A stretch of 16,666 bases of DNA, from positions 1 through 16,666 of the forward strand of contig JABFWM010000544.1 of assembly GCA_013362195.1 (NCBI GenBank), given 5' to 3'. Below are positions 1 to 7,035 of this stretch, piece by piece; positions within the stretch are counted from its first letter, which is position 1; each line of letters starts with the position of its first letter. The translations under genes and the position numbers were made by a program. This DNA is from Acidobacteriota bacterium. Lineage in GTDB: Bacteria; Acidobacteriota; Vicinamibacteria; Vicinamibacterales; 2-12-FULL-66-21. The notes beneath the pieces were generated by a model. It saw nothing but the letters and a program-made list of their open reading frames with translations, was not told the origin of the DNA and ran no database searches.

Positions 1-2
1 CC

Positions 3-1028
3 GTGCTCGCCGACGGCGTGAACGCGCCTTCCCGTTTGTTCACCGGCGATCTGCTGTTCACCGGCGCGGTGGGCCGCCCCGATCTCGCCGGCGCGGAACA
101 GAGCCGCGCGCTCGCAGCCGCGTTGTTCACGTCGGTGCAGCGGGTGCTCGCGCTCGACGACGCGATCGAGATCCATCCCGGGCATGGCGCGGGATCGCTC
201 TGTGGCGCGGGGATCGCCAAGGAACCGTCCTCGACGATCGGCCGCGAGCGCCTGCAGAACCCGTGGCTTCGCCTGCGCGACCGCGACGAGTTCGTCGCCC
301 GCGTGCTCGCCGATCTGCCCGAGACCCCGCCGTACTTCGCGGACATGAAGCGCATCAATCAGGCGGGCCCCCCTGTACGCGGCCTTGCGGCGGGACTCGC
401 GCGCGTGCCGGCGATTCGCGCGAGCGCCACGGCCGCGCTGGTCGCCGACGGCGCGCTGGTGATCGACGTTCGCGCGCCCGAGCGCTTCGGCGCCGGGCAC
501 GTCGAAGGGGCACTCAACATCGGCTTCGGTCCCCGGGTCGGCTACTGGGCGGGGTGGGTCGTGCCGCCCGACACGCCTGTGATCCTGTTCACCGACGCGG
601 AGCCGCAGATACCAGACGCCGCGGTTCAACTGCTTCGCGTCGGCGTCGATCGCATCGAAGGCGTCGTCTCCGGCGGCATCGAGGCGTGGCGCGCCGCGGG
701 CCTGCCCATCGCCTCGATCGATCAGATCCCCGCCGCGGCGCTCCGCCGCGCGCTCGTGTCACCGGCGGGCGCCTCCGATCTGCTCGTCGTCGACGTCCGG
801 AGCGCGGCGGAGTGGCAGGCCGGGCACGTCGAAGGGACCATCAACATCCCCGTCGGCGGCGTCGCGGCGCGCGCCGCGGCGCTGCCGCGCGACCGCACGA
901 TCGCGACGATCTGCGAAGGCGGCACGCGTTCGAGCCTCGCCGCGAGCGTGCTCGCGCGCGAAGGCGTTCCGCGTGTCGCGAACATCACCGGCGGCTTTGC
1001 CGCATACCGGGCCGTCCAGGCGACCTGA
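3..1028 (+). CDS. MBL-fold hydrolase with two C-terminal rhodanese domains (5' partial)
   Basis: This is the C-terminal part of a metallo-beta-lactamase-fold/rhodanese fusion of the ETHE1/CstB-like kind, which handles persulfides or other sulfane sulfur in the cytoplasm. The frame is open to the window edge. The N-terminal HxHxDH half of the hydrolase is missing, so the true start lies upstream; the GTG at 3 is not taken as the start. Seen: GDLLFTGAVGRPDL (residues 15-28 of the visible part, metal-ligand Asp16) and HPGHGAGSLCG (His61 ligand), then the family linker ending PPYFADMKRIN. Rhodanese 1 (about 140-240) has VIDVRAPERFGAGHVEGA but no Cys at the active-site loop (VILFTDAE, about 193-200). 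Rhodanese 2 (about 245-341) has VVDVRSAAEWQAGHVEG and a catalytic loop CEGGTRSS with Cys304. So only the second rhodanese should transfer sulfur. The family is clear; the exact substrate is inferred. Confidence 0.88.
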   Translation: MLADGVNAPSRLFTGDLLFTGAVGRPDLAGAEQSRALAAALFTSVQRVLALDDAIEIHPGHGAGSLCGAGIAKEPSSTIGRERLQNPWLRLRDRDEFVARVLADLPETPPYFADMKRINQAGPPVRGLAAGLARVPAIRASATAALVADGALVIDVRAPERFGAGHVEGALNIGFGPRVGYWAGWVVPPDTPVILFTDAEPQIPDAAVQLLRVGVDRIEGVVSGGIEAWRAAGLPIASIDQIPAAALRRALVSPAGASDLLVVDVRSAAEWQAGHVEGTINIPVGGVAARAAALPRDRTIATICEGGTRSSLAASVLAREGVPRVANITGGFAAYRAVQAT

Positions 1029-1035
1029 ACGAGAC

Positions 1036-1820
1036 GTGCCGCTCTCCCCCGGCCTGAAACTCGCGCAGTACGAGGTGATCTGAAACCGGAGAACCTGTTC
1101 GTGACGACGAGCGGAGCAGTCAAGATTCACGACTTCGGGCTCGCGCTGCACCGCATGTCGGCCGCTGCCGGCGCCGGCGAGCCGACGTTCGCGCGCACCG
1201 CACCCGGCATCGTGCTTGGCACGTTCGGCTACATCTCACCGGAGCAGGTGCTCGGGCAGACCGTCGACGGCCGCAGCGATGTCTTCGCGCTCGGCTGCGT
1301 GCTCTACGAGATGCTGAGCGGCGCGCGGCTCTTCAACGGCAATACGCCGCAGGAGGTGATCGCCAGCGTGCTGCACGAGAGCCGTCCCGACGTCGCCGGG
1401 TTCGATCCGACGGCGCCGCCGGAGCTCGCCGCGATCGTCGCCCGCGCCGTCGACCGCCATCCTTCGCGGCGGTTCGAGTCCGCGCGCGACCTCGCGATGG
1501 CCCTGCGCGCGCTGCGCACCGGATCCGCCGGGCTGTTGAGCGGCCGTGGCGCAGCACGGAAAGGCAGCAAGTCGCTCGCGGTGCTCCCGCTGACGAACGC
1601 CGGCACCGATCAGCAGATTGAATACCTCACCGACGGCATCACGGAAAGCATCATCAACAGCCTGTCGCAGCTGCCCGGGCTGCGGGTGGTCCCGCGCAGC
1701 CTGACCTTCCGCTACAAAGGCGTCGTGGTCGATCCGGCGACCGTCGGCCTCGCGCTCAACGCGCGGACGATCCTCACCGGCCGCATGCTGCAGCAGGGCG
1801 ATCGGCTGAACATCCAGACG
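1036..1820 (+). pseudogene. Ser/Thr protein kinase remnant with TolB-like domain, N-lobe deleted and 3' truncated
   Basis: A GTG at 1036 opens the typical start of an acidobacterial Ser/Thr kinase (VPLSPGLKLAQYEVI). The frame hits TGA at 1081, and from 1080 a different frame continues at LKPENLFVT, the segment after the catalytic HRD. The glycine loop, ATP-binding Lys and HRD Asp are gone. What remains is the C-lobe: KIHDFGLA (DFG at 1131-1139), GYISPEQ (about 1236), SDVFALGCVLYEMLSG, then from about 1569 a TolB/adenylate-cyclase-type region (KSLAVLPLTN, DGITESIINSLSQLPGLRVV) ending at RLNIQT (1820). The usual continuation and TPR repeats are absent. The open frame then runs on without homology to 2405, inside the next gene in another frame. 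It cannot encode an active kinase. The GATC at 1077-1080 is shared by both sides of the join. Genuine decay and an assembly chimera cannot be separated here. Confidence 0.82.
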
Positions 1821-1871
1821 GATCGGCATCCCGGCGAGCTGACCTCGAGCTGCCCGGCTGCCACGACACGA

Positions 1872-1897
1872 GGCGCCGGCGCTTTTGTTGCGGCGCC
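1872..1897. other. Short GC hairpin downstream of the kinase remnant
   Basis: GGCGCCG (1872-1878) can pair with CGGCGCC (1891-1897) across a 12-nt T-rich loop. It lies between the broken kinase and the phosphatase promoter. There is no T-tract after it, so a role as an intrinsic terminator is only possible, not shown. Confidence 0.25.
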
Positions 1898-1919
1898 CGC
1901 GCGCGGGGCGGCAACCTGC

Positions 1920-1925
1920 TACAGT
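1920..1925 (+). promoter_or_regulatory. Probable extended -10 (TGC-TACAGT) for the phosphatase gene
   Basis: TACAGT is preceded by TGC, giving an extended -10 shape, and ends 10 nt before the ATG at 1936. There is no recognisable -35 and no Shine-Dalgarno in the gap. The same nonamer TGCTACAGT precedes the reductase gene on the other strand at 4979-4971, which supports it as a real promoter word. Transcription would start a few bases before the ATG. Confidence 0.45.
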
Positions 1926-1935
1926 CAAGACGTTC

Positions 1936-3861
1936 ATGTCCCTCCGCACGCGCCTGATTCTCGCCTTTCTGCTGTTGTCAGTCGTTCCGCTCAGCGCCGT
2001 CACGCTCTATTCCTACACGACGTCGGTCCGCGCCTTCGAGCGCGCGGTCGAGCGCGAAGCGACGCAGAGCGCCACCGATATCGGCCGCCGGATGGCGATG
2101 GTCACCGACGATGTGGGACGCCGGATGGAGGGGTTGTTCGAGGCCTCCGCAGACGATCCCGGGCCGAACCCGAATCCCGACGAGGTGCGCGCGAAGCTGG
2201 GGCCGATGCTCGGCGATGCGGCCGCGCTCGTCGAGCGCGTGGAATTCGAGCCGATGAGTCCGCCGCTGCCCGCCGACATCAGCGGAGCGGCGGCGAAGGT
2301 TCCACCGCCGCGGCCGCCCGGCCCGCCGCAGCCGCCCGATCCCCGCCGTCCGCCGATCGTCGTGGACGTCGGCGCCATCCTCGAGCAGACGCGCAAGGAA
2401 ATTGAAGCCAACGGCGTCATGACGCCGGAGGCGCGCGCGGACATGGAGAAGACGATTCGCGACTCCGTGCACGCCGCGATCGCACGCAAGGAAGCCATGA
2501 AGGCGGCAGCCGCGGCCATGGCCGCGGCCTCGGTCCCGCCGCTGTCCGTCAAGATGGAGGGGCGCGAGATCGCCATTCCGGTGCGCCGCCACGGACGGGA
2601 ACTCGGCCGCGCGCGCGCCCATCTCAATCTGGATCGCACGCTCGGCGCGATCCTCACCCTCACGCGGTCCGATCAAGGGGAAATTCCGTTTGCGATCGAT
2701 CGCCGCGGCGCGCTCTACACGCCCGATCCCGCGCAGAAGGCCACGCTGGAGTCGCTGCGCGTCGGCAAGCTGGCGGCCGCGGACAAGCCGCAGCGTGTCG
2801 GCGATTGGGTCGTCGTCACCAGGACGGAGGAATCGGGGCTGACGTTCGGCATCGCGCGTCCGCTTGGCGAATCCTTACGTGAGATCCGCCGCGCGTCGGT
2901 GCGCAACCTGTCGTTGGGGCTGCTGGTCATCGGCCTGGCGATCGTCGGCATCGTCCCGATCTCGCATCGCATGACCGAGCGGCTGCGCGCGCTCACCGCG
3001 GGGGTGCGGCAACTCGCAGCCGGTGATTTTCGCACGCGCGTGCCGGTCAGGTCGCCCGACGAGTTCGGGGAGCTCGCGCGCGCGTTCAATCAGATGGCGC
3101 AGGACCTGGAGCGGCACCAGGCGATCGCCGTGGAGCAGGAACGGCTGCACCGCGAGCTCGAACTGTCGCGCCAGATCCAGACGGAGATGCTGCCGCGCGC
3201 GCCGCTGCGGTTTGGCGCGTCGGAGATTCGCGGCATCTCGTTCCCGGCGCGCGAGGTCGGCGGCGACTTCTTCAACTATTTCGAGCTGCCCGGTCAGCGG
3301 CTCGGACTGCTCGTCGGCGACGTGTCGGGCAAAGGCGTGAGCGCCGCGCTGCTGATGGCCAACGTGCAGGCGACCCTGCGCGCGCGCCTGCCGCTGCAGA
3401 CCGACCTCGCGTCGCTCACCGACCTGCTCGACCGCGAGATCGATGCGACGACCCCGGGCGGTGTCTTCGTGACGCTGTTCCTCGCGATCCTCGACGAGCG
3501 GCACGAGCTGCACTACGTCAATGCCGGCCACAATCCGCAATACGTGCTGCGCCCGGACGGCCGCGTCGAGCGCCTCTCCTCGACGGGGCTGCCGATCGGT
3601 CTCTTCAGCGGCCACGGCTACCGCGAACAGCGGGTCGCGCTGGCGCCGGGCGATCTGCTCTTCTTCTATACCGACGGCCTCGTCGAAGCGGAGAACGCCG
3701 AGGGCGAGCAGTTCGGCGCGGAGCGGGTGGAAGCGATTCTGCTCGAGGAGCACGCGCGTGGAATCGACGCGGTGCTCGGCCGGATCGAGCGCGACGTGGC
3801 CGCGTTCCGGGGCAGCGTCGAGGCGCTCGACGATGCGACGCTGATGGCGCTGCGGGTGTAG
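1936..3861 (+). CDS. Membrane-bound HAMP-SpoIIE (PP2C-type) serine phosphatase
   Basis: 641-aa sensor phosphatase of the RsbU/SpoIIE family, expected to dephosphorylate phosphoserine/threonine on anti-sigma-factor antagonists or similar partners. Start chosen at 1936 because it is followed directly by Arg residues and the first membrane helix (about 5-27); the open frame extends 17 codons further upstream without signal-like sequence. An extracytoplasmic region (about 30-322) holds a proline-rich stretch (PPPRPPGPPQPPDP) and an Ala/Met-rich helix and shows no recognised sensor fold. A second helix (about 325-345) is followed by HAMP (about 346-397), a short coiled coil with RQIQTEMLP, and the PP2C domain (about 420-641). 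Metal-binding Asp are present: EVGGDFF (Asp444), GDVSGKG (Asp462) and DDATL (Asp632/633). All key residues are intact. It follows a dead kinase gene, so any former kinase-phosphatase pairing is broken. Confidence 0.9.
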   Translation: MSLRTRLILAFLLLSVVPLSAVTLYSYTTSVRAFERAVEREATQSATDIGRRMAMVTDDVGRRMEGLFEASADDPGPNPNPDEVRAKLGPMLGDAAALVERVEFEPMSPPLPADISGAAAKVPPPRPPGPPQPPDPRRPPIVVDVGAILEQTRKEIEANGVMTPEARADMEKTIRDSVHAAIARKEAMKAAAAAMAAASVPPLSVKMEGREIAIPVRRHGRELGRARAHLNLDRTLGAILTLTRSDQGEIPFAIDRRGALYTPDPAQKATLESLRVGKLAAADKPQRVGDWVVVTRTEESGLTFGIARPLGESLREIRRASVRNLSLGLLVIGLAIVGIVPISHRMTERLRALTAGVRQLAAGDFRTRVPVRSPDEFGELARAFNQMAQDLERHQAIAVEQERLHRELELSRQIQTEMLPRAPLRFGASEIRGISFPAREVGGDFFNYFELPGQRLGLLVGDVSGKGVSAALLMANVQATLRARLPLQTDLASLTDLLDREIDATTPGGVFVTLFLAILDERHELHYVNAGHNPQYVLRPDGRVERLSSTGLPIGLFSGHGYREQRVALAPGDLLFFYTDGLVEAENAEGEQFGAERVEAILLEEHARGIDAVLGRIERDVAAFRGSVEALDDATLMALRV

Positions 3862-4078
3862 GAACGGGGACACTCACAGTTCCGGGTCAGCGCGCGAATA
3901 ACTGTGACTGTCCCGCTTTCGCGTCGCTGCCCGCGTGCAGCTTCAACACCGCATACAGCGTCTCGATGAAGAACGGGGACACTCACAGTTACGGGTCAAC
4001 GCGCGAATAACTGTGACTGTCCCGCTTTCGCGTCGCCGGCCGCGTGCAGCTTCAATACCGCATACAGCGTCTCGATGA
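3862..4078. repeat. Two tandem 109-bp units, each a REP-like hairpin plus a copy of the reductase gene tail
   Basis: Unit 1 starts at 3862 and unit 2 at 3971, with exact period 109 and only a handful of substitutions. Each unit starts GAACGGGGACACTCACAGTT and ends in the last codons of the minus-strand reductase gene (to CTCGATGA). Each contains a hairpin: arms 3867-3881/3900-3914 and 3976-3990/4009-4023, 15 bp (GGGACACTCACAGTT with AACTGTGACTGTCCC, one C-C mismatch) around an 18-nt loop. This looks like a REP-type palindrome of the kind mobilised by REP-associated transposases; no transposase gene is in the window. The array begins immediately after the phosphatase stop and sits between convergent genes, so the hairpins may end transcription from both sides. 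Confidence 0.85.
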
Positions 4079-4952
4079 TCGGCGTCGGCAGCCCGAGGCG
4101 CGCGCCGCGGCGGACCACCGCGCCCTGCAGCGCCTCCACCTCGATCCGCTTGCCTTGCGACAGATCGATCAGCAGGGACGACCGCATCGATCCGGGAATC
4201 CCTTCGACGTAGGGCGCAATGCGATCGACGACATCGGACGCCACCGCGATGCCCTCGGCGCGCGCGATCCGCTCGATCTCGCGAGCCGCCTCGAGAAAGC
4301 GCGCGCGTGTGAACGGATCCGCCCAGACCGGCCCGATCGGCAGCCGCGCCGCGCCGGTGAACCCGGCCAGCGTGGCGAGAAAGATGAACTTCTCCCAGAT
4401 CGGAATCCGACCGTCCGCGACGGCGTCCGCCTCGATGTCGGCCTCGCGCATCGCCGCCCGAACGCGGGTGACGCGATCGCTCACCTTCGAGAGATCGCCG
4501 AACACTTCGCCGAACACGATCCGGCGGTGCGTCCCGGTCTGCACGATCACGCCCGGCGCTTCGAGCGCGGTCGCGATGTACGTGGTGCCACCCAGCGTGC
4601 GCGCTTCGCCGGCGATCGCCGCGATCTCCGACACGCTGTCGACGCCGTTCTGGACGGTCAGCACCGTCGTGCCGTCGCCGAGCATCGGCCCGATCATCGG
4701 CAGCGCGGACGCGTTGTCGTACGCCTTCACGGCCACGATGACGACGTCGACCGGCCCGAGACGGGAGGTATCGTCCTCGGCCGGCGCCTCGATCGTGAAA
4801 TCGCCGAGCGGACTGTGAATGCGCAGCCCGCGCTCCCGGATGGCCGCGAGGTGCGCGCCGCGCGCGACGAACGTGACGTCGTGCCCGGCGCGCGCGAGCC
4901 GCGCGCCGTAATAGCCTCCGACGGCTCCGGATCCAAGAATCGCAAACCGCAT
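3996..4952 (-). CDS. panE: 2-dehydropantoate 2-reductase family protein
   Basis: 318-aa NADPH-dependent ketopantoate reductase (ketopantoate to pantoate, pantothenate and CoA synthesis; cytoplasmic). ATG at 4952 is chosen because it places the nucleotide-binding motif at the very start: ILGSGAVGGYYG, residues 5-16. Other family marks: VAVKAYDN (Lys76), QNGVDS (Asn102), WEKFIF (catalytic-type Lys188) and GSMRSSLLIDLSQGKRIEVEALQG (Glu271 region). Length is normal. Acidobacteria often carry several paralogs, so the physiological substrate is not certain. The C-terminus is odd: after AAGDAKA the last residues GQSQLFAR and the TGA lie inside a REP-like hairpin, so the repeat supplies the stop. A second, diverged copy of the gene tail plus hairpin follows at 3862-3970. 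The gene is convergent with the phosphatase. Confidence 0.85.
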   Translation of the reverse strand: MRFAILGSGAVGGYYGARLARAGHDVTFVARGAHLAAIRERGLRIHSPLGDFTIEAPAEDDTSRLGPVDVVIVAVKAYDNASALPMIGPMLGDGTTVLTVQNGVDSVSEIAAIAGEARTLGGTTYIATALEAPGVIVQTGTHRRIVFGEVFGDLSKVSDRVTRVRAAMREADIEADAVADGRIPIWEKFIFLATLAGFTGAARLPIGPVWADPFTRARFLEAAREIERIARAEGIAVASDVVDRIAPYVEGIPGSMRSSLLIDLSQGKRIEVEALQGAVVRRGARLGLPTPIIETLYAVLKLHAAGDAKAGQSQLFAR

Positions 4953-4970
4953 CGGTGCCAGCCGACCGGA

Positions 4971-4976
4971 ACTGTA
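4971..4976 (-). promoter_or_regulatory. Probable extended -10 (TGC-TACAGT) for the reductase gene
   Basis: On the minus strand TGCTACAGT precedes the ATG at 4952, with 18 nt between the box and the start. There is no clear -35 and no clear ribosome binding site in the short leader. It is identical to the phosphatase promoter word. Confidence 0.42.
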
Positions 4977-5082
4977 GCACGCGTGCCGGTCGCCAAAGCG
5001 CGCCAGTGTCCGTCCGCTGCGCCTGGTGGCAGGCCACAGGGCACCGCCCACATTTGTCATTGCGCCGCATCGTGAGGGCCAG

Positions 5083-5232
5083 CAGGCGCTGTCGCGTGAA
5101 GCATCGCGCGCGGCGTACGGGTCGGCGCTGACCTCGGGCCGGATGACGTGCAAGGCCGCCGCGACGCCGAGCTGCTTCGCGTCCCATGCCTGATCGACGG
5201 CGCCCATGGCCGCGGCGCAGAGCTCGCGACGG
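5083..5232 (-). other. Possible coding relic in the gap upstream of the reductase gene
   Basis: The 376-nt gap 4953-5328 holds two back-facing promoters and no complete gene. On the minus strand 5232-5083 reads as a protein-like stretch (ELCAAAMGAVDQAWDAKQ, then LGVAAALHVIRPEVSADPYA) with GC-rich third positions like the real genes nearby. The surrounding frame looks non-coding. I do not recognise the family. It may be a fragment of a deleted gene, or chance in GC-rich DNA. Confidence 0.25.
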
Positions 5233-5266
5233 ATGCGGCAGCACGTGCCGGACGGCAGCCGCGTGC

Positions 5267-5272
5267 TAGAAT
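5267..5272 (+). promoter_or_regulatory. Probable extended -10 (TGC-TAGAAT) for the amidohydrolase-like gene
   Basis: TGC-TAGAAT lies 56 nt before the ATG at 5329. Unlike the other promoters here it would leave a leader of about 50 nt, and this is the gene with a good Shine-Dalgarno (GGAGGG, 5320-5325). Confidence 0.42.
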
Positions 5273-5328
5273 GCGCGGTCTGCCGCTGCTCCCGCGCCGC
5301 GCCGGAGTGGCGTTCGCCCGGAGGGGCC

Positions 5329-7035
5329 ATGGCCGCGCGTCTCACCACCTATCTCGTCGTCGCCATCGTCGCGGCGACCCTGATCGCGGGCCTGATCGTC
5401 GGCGCGCAGCGCGACGACAACAGCGGACCGGTCGATCTCATCGTCCATAACGCGCGGGTCTACGCCGCCGATGATGCGGGTACGACGGCCGAAGCGGTCG
5501 CCGTCCGGGGCAACAAGATCCTTCACGTCGGCAGCAACCGCGAAATCCTCCGCTACCGCCGCCCGCAGACGACGGTGATCGACGCCAGGGGCGCGGCGGT
5601 GCTGCCGGGGTTCGACGACGCGCACACCTCGCTCATCGCCGGCGGCCTTGCGCACGACGCGATCGATCTCGGCGATGCCACGACGCTCGAAGACATGCAC
5701 GAGCGTCTTGCCGCCGCGGACACGACGACGCGATGGGTCGTGGCGCACGGGTGGACCTACGACCGGTTCGCGGATCTCCCGACGCGGACGCAGCTCGATG
5801 CCGCGGTCAGCGATCGGCCCGCCGTCGCGTTCTCGCAGGACGGGCACGCCGCCTGGCTGAATACGAAGGCGCTCGAAGCGGCCGGCATCGCGAGGCGCAC
5901 GCCCACGCCGCCCAATGGCCTGATCGTGCGCGATGCGCGTGGCGAGCCGACCGGCCTCGTCAAGGACGGCGCGATCGCGCTGGTGACGCGGGCGATGCCG
6001 CCGGCGCCGCGGGAGGCGCGCGCGAGAGCGCTGCGCCTGGCGATTCGTGACGCGCACGAACACGGGGTGACGAGCGTGCAGACGTTCGGCGAAACCGCCG
6101 ACGACCTCGACCTGTACGATGCCGCGCGCCGCGCCGGCGAGCTCACCGTCCGCGTGTACGTCGTGTTGCCCGTCTCGGCGCCGCTCAGCGCCGCGGACCT
6201 GGCGACGATCGATCGGGCCGGGAAGCGCTTCTTCGACGACCCGCTGCTCAAAACCGGCGCCGCCAGCATCCGGATCGACGGGTCGATCCCATCACACACG
6301 GCGGCGCTGCTGAATCCGTATGCGAGCCGTGCCGCCGCGACCGGCTTGACCTATCTCGAACCTGCCGAACTGAACGAGGTCGTGGCGGCGCTCGACGCGC
6401 GGGGCGTGCAGGTCGCGGCCGACGCGGCTGGCGACCGTGCGGTGCGGATGGCGCTGGACGCGTTCGAATCGGCGGCGGGACGGACGGCGGCTCCGCCGCG
6501 TCCACGGCGCCATCGCGTCGAGCGCGCCGAGATCGTCGATCCCGACGACCTGCCGCGCTTCGAAACGTTGGGGCTGATTGCTTCGCTGCAGCCGCTCTAT
6601 GCCGCGCCGGAACGGCTCCAGGCCTGGGGCCGCAATCTTGGCGCGGAGCGCGCGCCGCTCGGCTGGCCCGCCCGGTCGCTCGCCGCCGCCGGCGCCCGCC
6701 TGACCTTCGGCACCGACTGGCCGAACCTTCCGATGGATCCGCTGGCTGGCTTGAACGCCGCGGTGGCGCGCGCGTCCACGACGGAATCGGCGGAGGAGAC
6801 CGCGACGATCGACGAATCGCTGCCCCTCAAGTCGGCAATCAACGCATGGACGTCCGGGGCCGCCTGGGCGTCGTTCGACGATCACCGCAAGGGCACGATC
6901 AAGCCGGGAATGCTGGCGGACCTCGTGGTGCTCTCGACCAACATCTTCGACGCGAAGACGCGGCGTCTCGACAGCACGACCGTCGAGATGACGATCTTCG
7001 ACGGCAAGGTCGTCTACCGCCGCAAGGCTTCGTAG
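5329..7035 (+). CDS. Membrane-anchored YtcJ-like (amidohydrolase 3) protein with degenerate metal site
   Basis: 568-aa protein of the YtcJ/NfdA amidohydrolase family (metal-dependent hydrolysis of N-acyl or related bonds). ATG at 5329 is chosen for the GGAGGG 4 nt upstream and an N-terminal helix right after it (about 8-26), which would anchor the domain outside the cytoplasm. The scaffold is clear: VDLIVHNARVYAAD, VIDARGAAVLPGF, SQDGHAAWLNTKALE, IRIDGSIPSHTAALL, GDRAV, FGTDWPNLPMDPL. Metal ligands are damaged. The HxH motif reads DAHTSL (His99 kept, second position Ser101), the usual HAIGD is DAAGD (Asp365), and the usual EHAQ is ERAE (Arg399). Asp463 remains. With three ligand positions changed but the 568-codon frame intact, it is more likely a non-catalytic or repurposed protein than a random pseudogene. 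It overlaps the next gene tail to tail by 22 nt. Confidence 0.85.
   Translation: MAARLTTYLVVAIVAATLIAGLIVGAQRDDNSGPVDLIVHNARVYAADDAGTTAEAVAVRGNKILHVGSNREILRYRRPQTTVIDARGAAVLPGFDDAHTSLIAGGLAHDAIDLGDATTLEDMHERLAAADTTTRWVVAHGWTYDRFADLPTRTQLDAAVSDRPAVAFSQDGHAAWLNTKALEAAGIARRTPTPPNGLIVRDARGEPTGLVKDGAIALVTRAMPPAPREARARALRLAIRDAHEHGVTSVQTFGETADDLDLYDAARRAGELTVRVYVVLPVSAPLSAADLATIDRAGKRFFDDPLLKTGAASIRIDGSIPSHTAALLNPYASRAAATGLTYLEPAELNEVVAALDARGVQVAADAAGDRAVRMALDAFESAAGRTAAPPRPRRHRVERAEIVDPDDLPRFETLGLIASLQPLYAAPERLQAWGRNLGAERAPLGWPARSLAAAGARLTFGTDWPNLPMDPLAGLNAAVARASTTESAEETATIDESLPLKSAINAWTSGAAWASFDDHRKGTIKPGMLADLVVLSTNIFDAKTRRLDSTTVEMTIFDGKVVYRRKAS

Noticed and set aside
1821..2405. Continuation of the kinase frame past 1820
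   Set aside because: After RLNIQT the sequence loses all family similarity, becomes Arg-rich in the way of an out-of-frame read, and runs inside the phosphatase gene in a different frame.
3862..4078. CRISPR array
   Set aside because: There are only two units, with period 109 bp, and the whole unit is conserved, including coding sequence; there are no variable spacers and no cas genes.
4953..5348. N-terminal extension of the reductase to 5348
   Set aside because: The Rossmann motif begins at residue 5 from the ATG at 4952; the extension crosses a promoter and mixed non-coding sequence.
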